DNA of 9,113 nucleotides, from NCBI GenBank assembly GCA_027011235.1, contig JALVAI010000197.1, forward strand, positions 1-9,113, read 5' to 3'. Shown here one piece after another: positions 5,957-9,113 of the stretch (within the stretch, counting starts at the first letter, position 1; the number at the start of each line of letters is the position of its first letter). The stretch is from Desulfobulbaceae bacterium (lineage in GTDB: Bacteria > Desulfobacterota > Desulfobulbia > Desulfobulbales > Desulfobulbaceae). Position numbers and translations under genes: made by a program. The notes beneath the pieces are model-generated. The model saw only the letters and a list, made by a program, of their open reading frames with translations, was not told the origin of the DNA and did no database searches.

Positions 5957-6739
5957 TCAGGTCCTGTCCTCGACGGTGATAAAATTTAAGGTGGTGTGGA
6001 CGGTGAACAGGGGAAAGAGCAGGGCCATGAACAGAATATTGACGATCGGCACCAGGGTAATCAGAGCGGGTAGCAGACCGAGTCGGAAGGCTCGGTCCCG
6101 GTGACGGATGAGCCAGGATATTTTTCGGCCCAGGCTCCAGCGGCGGTTGGAAGAGGGATAATCGATAAACATCAGGGCCGAGTAAAAGGTGTAGAGAAGA
6201 AAGACCAGACCCTGGCCGATGACCGGAATAAAGTTGACAACCAGGGCGACAACGGTAACCAGCAGGCCGACAAGCCCGATTTTGCACCCCTCAACAAGAT
6301 CAATGAGTATACCCCGCAGGGAAAGTCCCTGTTCTGCAGCTAATATTCCCCCCGCATATTTTTTTTCCGTGGCCGTTGCCAGAAAGACATAGCCCGGACT
6401 TGTCAGGCAGTAGGCGGCCAGGAAAGAGAGATAAAAGGCCGTAACCCTGGAGATGGCAAGAAAAAGGTATTTGGCAAGGAGCCAGCCCCATCTCAGAAAC
6501 CAGCCGTAGAGCCCATGTTTCTGTGGTGGCTGGAAAAAAAACGACCCGGTCAGACCATCGACCAGGCGGGTGGCCTCAACATAGCCCAGCCAGGTCAGGG
6601 CGCCGGTAAGAAAAACCAGCAGAAGACTCCAGCCGAGCAGTTGTGGACTTTTGAGAAGAAAGGCCAGGGAACGGGGCAGGGAGATCCATGGCCTTTTCCG
6701 GGAGGGACCGTCCTTGGCGGATATGTCTGTATCTACCAT
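5957..6739 (-). CDS. EI24-domain (CysZ-like) integral membrane protein
   Basis: This is a 260-residue inner-membrane protein of the EI24 family, which includes the sulfate transporter CysZ. A basic, polar N-terminus (about 1-30) is followed by hydrophobic segments near 34-54, 83-112, 150-192 (probably two) and 222-253. Family-like stretches are AAYCLTSPGYVFLATATEKKY after the second segment and VVNFIPVIGQGLVFLLYTFYSALMFIDYP. In sulfate-reducing bacteria a sulfate-uptake role would be attractive, but no sulfate-assimilation gene lies nearby and EI24 proteins are diverse, so the substrate is left open. The start at 6739 has no strong ribosome site; its 5' leader of about 180 bases has a promoter at 6927-6955 and a possible structured element. 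It converges with arfB, the stops being 8 bases apart. Confidence 0.82.
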   Translation of the reverse strand: MVDTDISAKDGPSRKRPWISLPRSLAFLLKSPQLLGWSLLLVFLTGALTWLGYVEATRLVDGLTGSFFFQPPQKHGLYGWFLRWGWLLAKYLFLAISRVTAFYLSFLAAYCLTSPGYVFLATATEKKYAGGILAAEQGLSLRGILIDLVEGCKIGLVGLLVTVVALVVNFIPVIGQGLVFLLYTFYSALMFIDYPSSNRRWSLGRKISWLIRHRDRAFRLGLLPALITLVPIVNILFMALLFPLFTVHTTLNFITVEDRT

Positions 6740-6781
6740 CTTGAAAAAATTGGTATTTCCGGGTGGTGGTTTTTACTATCC

Positions 6782-6837
6782 CCTGAAGCGTTTGCACCGG
6801 CAAAGCCCATGTCCGGCCGCAATGATGCAGCCTCAGG
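6782..6837 (-). promoter_or_regulatory. Candidate structured leader element of the EI24-type gene
   Basis: In the minus-strand transcript CCTGAGGC (6837-6830) can pair with GCTTCAGG (6789-6782) through eight pairs including one G-U. Inside this, TTGC and CCGG pair with the GCAA and CCGG of the opposite arm, closing a loop around 6801-6812. The G-U pair becomes an A-C mismatch on the plus strand, so the minus-strand RNA folds better. The element ends 42 bases before the gene start. It matches no riboswitch class I can recognise; it may be a cis-regulatory RNA or chance folding. Confidence 0.35.
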
Positions 6838-6926
6838 ATTTGAGCACCATGACGCAGTTCTTCAACGCCTTTCCTGGCGCCGATTTTCAGAAAACTGAGG
6901 CGGGGGGGAACTCCAAAAGAGAGGCA

Positions 6927-6955
6927 GTAATACACCGGTGACCTGGATTGTTCAA
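6927..6955 (-). promoter_or_regulatory. Promoter of the EI24-type gene
   Basis: On the minus strand TTGAAC (6955-6950) and TATTAC (6932-6927) each match 4 of 6 consensus bases and are exactly 17 bases apart. The spacer includes the perfect palindrome CACCGGTG (6933-6940), a possible operator. Transcription would start near 6920, leaving a leader of about 180 bases that contains the candidate structured element. Confidence 0.5.
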
Positions 6956-6988
6956 GAGAGTAATGACAAGATCGTTCGCCGCCCCTGC

Positions 6989-7432
6989 CTATGCTGCCTG
7001 GGCCTTGCGCCATCCTTCAGCTTTTAATCGTTCTATTCTGGCAATATTCCAACTGCTTATCTCCTTGAGGTAGCGGCTTGGATCAGTTTTTTGCAGTTGC
7101 ATGATTTCAGCGCGTTCTGCAAGAACATCCTCTTTTTCACCTGGATACATTTCCAGCCAGCAGGCATAACCCATATCGAACAGAAAACCGGGTTGCACCT
7201 GCTCCGCGTCCAGCGTCAGTTTGCCCATGGTCATAAACCGGGCCAGGTCCATATCATAGACTATGACCCAGCCGTTATCCATCACCATGGTGGCGGGATC
7301 GGGTTCGACCCGGTCAGAACAGTCGGGACAGTACAGGTCAACTATGACCTCCTTGGAGAGAACGTTGTCACGAAGATGAAACTGGGCGCTGTTTTGGCCG
7401 CATTTGCAGGTTTTTCGTACTTCCTGGCACAT
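6989..7432 (-). CDS. Small zinc-ribbon-like cysteine protein of unknown function
   Basis: This is a 147-residue soluble protein that I cannot assign to a named family. The N-terminal part has C2, then C9-K-C11, and 24 residues later C35-P-D-C38, an arrangement that suits a rubredoxin-like or zinc-ribbon knuckle pair binding zinc or iron. The rest is mixed, with a hydrophobic middle (GWVIVYDMDLARFM) and a charged helical C-terminus (about 100-147), and contains one further cysteine (ACWLEMYPGE). There is no signal peptide or membrane segment. The ATG at 7432 is preferred over the upstream TTG at 7450 because AGGGGTG (complement of 7438-7444) lies five bases before it. The promoter carries a consensus -10 overlapped by a Fur-box-like palindrome, suggesting metal- or peroxide-responsive expression. 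It lies upstream of the EI24-type gene on the same strand, 249 bases away. Confidence 0.8.
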   Translation of the reverse strand: MCQEVRKTCKCGQNSAQFHLRDNVLSKEVIVDLYCPDCSDRVEPDPATMVMDNGWVIVYDMDLARFMTMGKLTLDAEQVQPGFLFDMGYACWLEMYPGEKEDVLAERAEIMQLQKTDPSRYLKEISSWNIARIERLKAEGWRKAQAA

Positions 7433-7459
7433 GATATCACCCCTGTTCAAGTATTTTTA

Positions 7460-7488
7460 ATTATAGTTAATGATTATTATTCATAATT
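7460..7488 (-). promoter_or_regulatory. Promoter of the zinc-ribbon gene with Fur-box-like operator
   Basis: On the minus strand a perfect TATAAT lies at 7465-7460, with only a poor -35 at the right distance (AATTAT, 7488-7483). The spacer region 7466-7484 matches the 19-base Fur consensus GATAATGATAATCATTATC at 14 positions. It contains the 15-base near-palindrome ATGAATAATAATCAT and shares GAATAATWATCA with the promoter of the Fur/PerR-family gene. The start of transcription would be near 7453, about 20 bases before the ATG. Confidence 0.6.
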
Positions 7489-7613
7489 GGAAAGTGGCAA
7501 AAAGGCAACTATTTTCTTACAGAGTTACCTGATATTTCCAGCTATGTTTTCTGTTTAGACCAGGGAAAATGGGTTGGGAGACTGTTGTAATGACAAGGGG
7601 GGAGAAAATAATT

Positions 7614-7641
7614 TTGTCCGTGGGCCGGAATCAGCTATCCT
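7614..7641 (+). promoter_or_regulatory. Possible promoter of the DUF2207-type gene
   Basis: TTGTCC (7614-7619) and TATCCT (7636-7641) each match 4 of 6 consensus bases with a 16-base spacer. The start of transcription would be near 7648, just ahead of the ribosome site of the gene. Confidence 0.4.
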
Positions 7642-7667
7642 GAGAAGAGATAGAGAAAAGGCACACC

Positions 7668-9113
7668 ATGAAATTCTGGCAGCAAGAGGTCCATATGTCG
7701 GTGGTAAGGATGATTTTTTGTGTTTTCGTTGTTGGGATACTGGCTCCTGCAATCTCAGCTGCGAGGAGTTTGTACTGGCAGGATATGAAGGTTTCCGCCA
7801 ACCTTGATCGTGACGGCCGTCTCCATGTACTTGAACAGCAGACAATGGTGTTTTCAGGCGCCTGGAACGGTGGTGAGCGACGCTTTGATCTTCGTCCCGG
7901 ACAACAGCTCATCCTGCATAATATCTATCGCCTTAATCCAAAAACCGGGGTTGGAGTTCCCCTTGTACGAGGTGATCTCTCCCGGGTTGACCACTGGGTC
8001 CGGTACAATGGCAACGTGGTCCGCTGGCGGGCCCGTCTGCCCTCTGATCCGCCATTTACCGGCAAGGCCATTACCTATCAGCTCAAGTATTCCCTTTCCG
8101 GTATATTGTTGCCGATGGACGGAGGCGGTTATCAGCTCCGGCATGACTTTGCCTTTCCGGACCGGAACGGCATTATCAAACATTTTTCCCTTGATCTGAC
8201 CCTTGATCCATCCTGGCAGGTGCAGGGAGACTTGCCAACCCATGTGGAAAGAAATTCGCTGCCACCCGGCACTTCCGTTATTCTGTCGGCAACTCTGTTA
8301 CATCCCGGTGGGGTTCCGGCCGCTGTTGGAACAAAAAATTACCATCCACAAAAGATTGTCTCCAGAATGTCCGCGCCCGATTCAGTGCCCAAATCCCCAC
8401 GCCTTCTCCGGGCTGTGGCCATTGTCTGCCTCTGGATTCTCGTCCTTGTCCAGGGTATGAATTTTGTTGCCCATGAGCGGAGTCGTGGTCGTTTTCAACC
8501 CCTGGTTCCTGTTGAGCAGGTGGACGGGTCCTGGCTTGAGCGCCATGTGTTTACCCTTGCCCCTGAAGTTGTCGGAGCCATCTGGGATAAAAAAACAGAT
8601 TCCTGTGAGGTGGCGGCGGTGCTGGCCAGGATGGTCCAGGAAAAAAAGATGTCCAGCCGGGTGGAGCAGGAGGTCATCCCGTGGCTGGGGTGGAAAATAC
8701 CGGGAATCTATACCCTGCATCTGCAACTGCTTGTTCCCCGTTCCACTCTTCATGGTTATGAACGGGAATTGGTGGACGGTCTTTTCATTGACGGAGATGA
8801 GACCAGTACCAAAAAAGTAAAAAAATATTACCGCCGCAGGCGGACGGTCTTTAATCCGGTGGAAAAATTACGCCACCCCCTGCGTACCAGGGTGGAGGCC
8901 CTGACCAGAGACAGGGCTAATCCCCTGGAGATGATATGGCTGCCAACGCTTTTTCTTGCGGCTGCGGCCTGTTTTTGTCTGTTGACGGATTTTTTTCTTC
9001 ACCCCGGCGAGCGTGTTCCGATGTTACTGTTAGTGGGGGCAATGGCGGTTATCTGGATGATCGGCGTCAACCTTGCCATCGGATATCGCGCCACTGCCTA
9101 CCTGGTGACCCCA
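7668..9113 (+). CDS. DUF2207-type membrane protein (C-terminus beyond right edge)
   Basis: The frame is open from the ATG at 7668 through 482 codons to the window edge, with no stop. A signal peptide or first membrane segment (MIFCVFVVGILAPAISA, about 15-31) is followed by an extracytoplasmic domain to about residue 245, beginning SANLDRDGRLHVLEQQTMVFSGAW. The pattern of an alternating beta strand, then GGERRF, then a YRLNP region resembles the N-terminal DUF2207 domain of predicted membrane proteins such as YciQ. A membrane segment at about 247-263 leads to a charged cytoplasmic region, and two further hydrophobic segments lie at about 423-441 and 451-471. The start at 7695 is an alternative: AAGAGG (7684-7689) lies five bases before it and it gives a cleaner signal peptide. 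No function is established for the family; the assignment rests on remembered similarity. Confidence 0.75.
   Translation, partial: MKFWQQEVHMSVVRMIFCVFVVGILAPAISAARSLYWQDMKVSANLDRDGRLHVLEQQTMVFSGAWNGGERRFDLRPGQQLILHNIYRLNPKTGVGVPLVRGDLSRVDHWVRYNGNVVRWRARLPSDPPFTGKAITYQLKYSLSGILLPMDGGGYQLRHDFAFPDRNGIIKHFSLDLTLDPSWQVQGDLPTHVERNSLPPGTSVILSATLLHPGGVPAAVGTKNYHPQKIVSRMSAPDSVPKSPRLLRAVAIVCLWILVLVQGMNFVAHERSRGRFQPLVPVEQVDGSWLERHVFTLAPEVVGAIWDKKTDSCEVAAVLARMVQEKKMSSRVEQEVIPWLGWKIPGIYTLHLQLLVPRSTLHGYERELVDGLFIDGDETSTKKVKKYYRRRRTVFNPVEKLRHPLRTRVEALTRDRANPLEMIWLPTLFLAAAACFCLLTDFFLHPGERVPMLLLVGAMAVIWMIGVNLAIGYRATAYLVTP

Noticed and set aside
6576..7013. Minus-strand frame of 145 codons across the gap before the EI24-type gene
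   Set aside because: It overlaps both the end of the zinc-ribbon gene and over 160 bases of the EI24 gene in another frame, has no ribosome site and no recognisable domain; the leader reading explains the gap better.

Overview
The window looks like chromosomal core DNA from a Gram-negative, probably anaerobic bacterium. I infer a Desulfobacterota (Desulfobulbales-like) or related deltaproteobacterial host. The reasons are the outer-membrane lipoprotein Pal, GTG and TTG as well as ATG starts, the mixture of a CxxC-type Fur-family regulator, an EAL-HDOD protein and a small cysteine-rich protein, and an intergenic repeat of a style I associate with that group. The taxonomic placement is inference. 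No phage, plasmid, CRISPR, tRNA or rRNA genes were seen.

Layout. (1) 1-414, minus: a Fur/PerR-family metal-dependent repressor, cut by the left edge, with its own promoter at 450-478 holding a candidate self-operator. (2) 612-1220, minus: a Pal-type OmpA-domain lipoprotein that forms its own transcription unit, with a strong promoter (1266-1295) and a strong terminator (536-569). (3) 1478-3920, plus: a three-gene polar amino-acid ABC importer (periplasmic binding protein, permease, ATPase). Its extended -10 promoter lies in a region with three copies of CCGGACAA. An 11-bp intercistronic hairpin follows the binding-protein gene, and the permease and ATPase genes overlap by 14 bp. (4) 3934-4130: a 185-bp non-coding element with imperfect terminal inverted repeats and a flanking TTTATT duplication, probably a MITE-like repeat, inserted 13 bp after the ATPase stop. 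(5) 4282-5948, plus: an EAL-HDOD protein followed by the ribosome-rescue hydrolase ArfB. (6) 5957-7432, minus: an EI24/CysZ-like membrane protein with a long, possibly structured leader, and upstream of it a small zinc-ribbon-like protein whose promoter overlaps a Fur-box-like palindrome. (7) 7668-9113, plus: the first 482 codons of a DUF2207-type membrane protein, cut by the right edge.

How it fits together. Most units are independent housekeeping or regulatory genes. The one cross-link visible is a 12-bp AT-rich motif (GAATAATWATCA) found in the promoter of the Fur-family gene and in the promoter of the zinc-ribbon gene, which suggests that the regulator may control both. The most notable non-coding items are the MITE-like element, the shared operator-like motif, the structured leader of the EI24 gene and the CCGGACAA repeats before the transporter. 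I did not find a clearly new multi-gene system.
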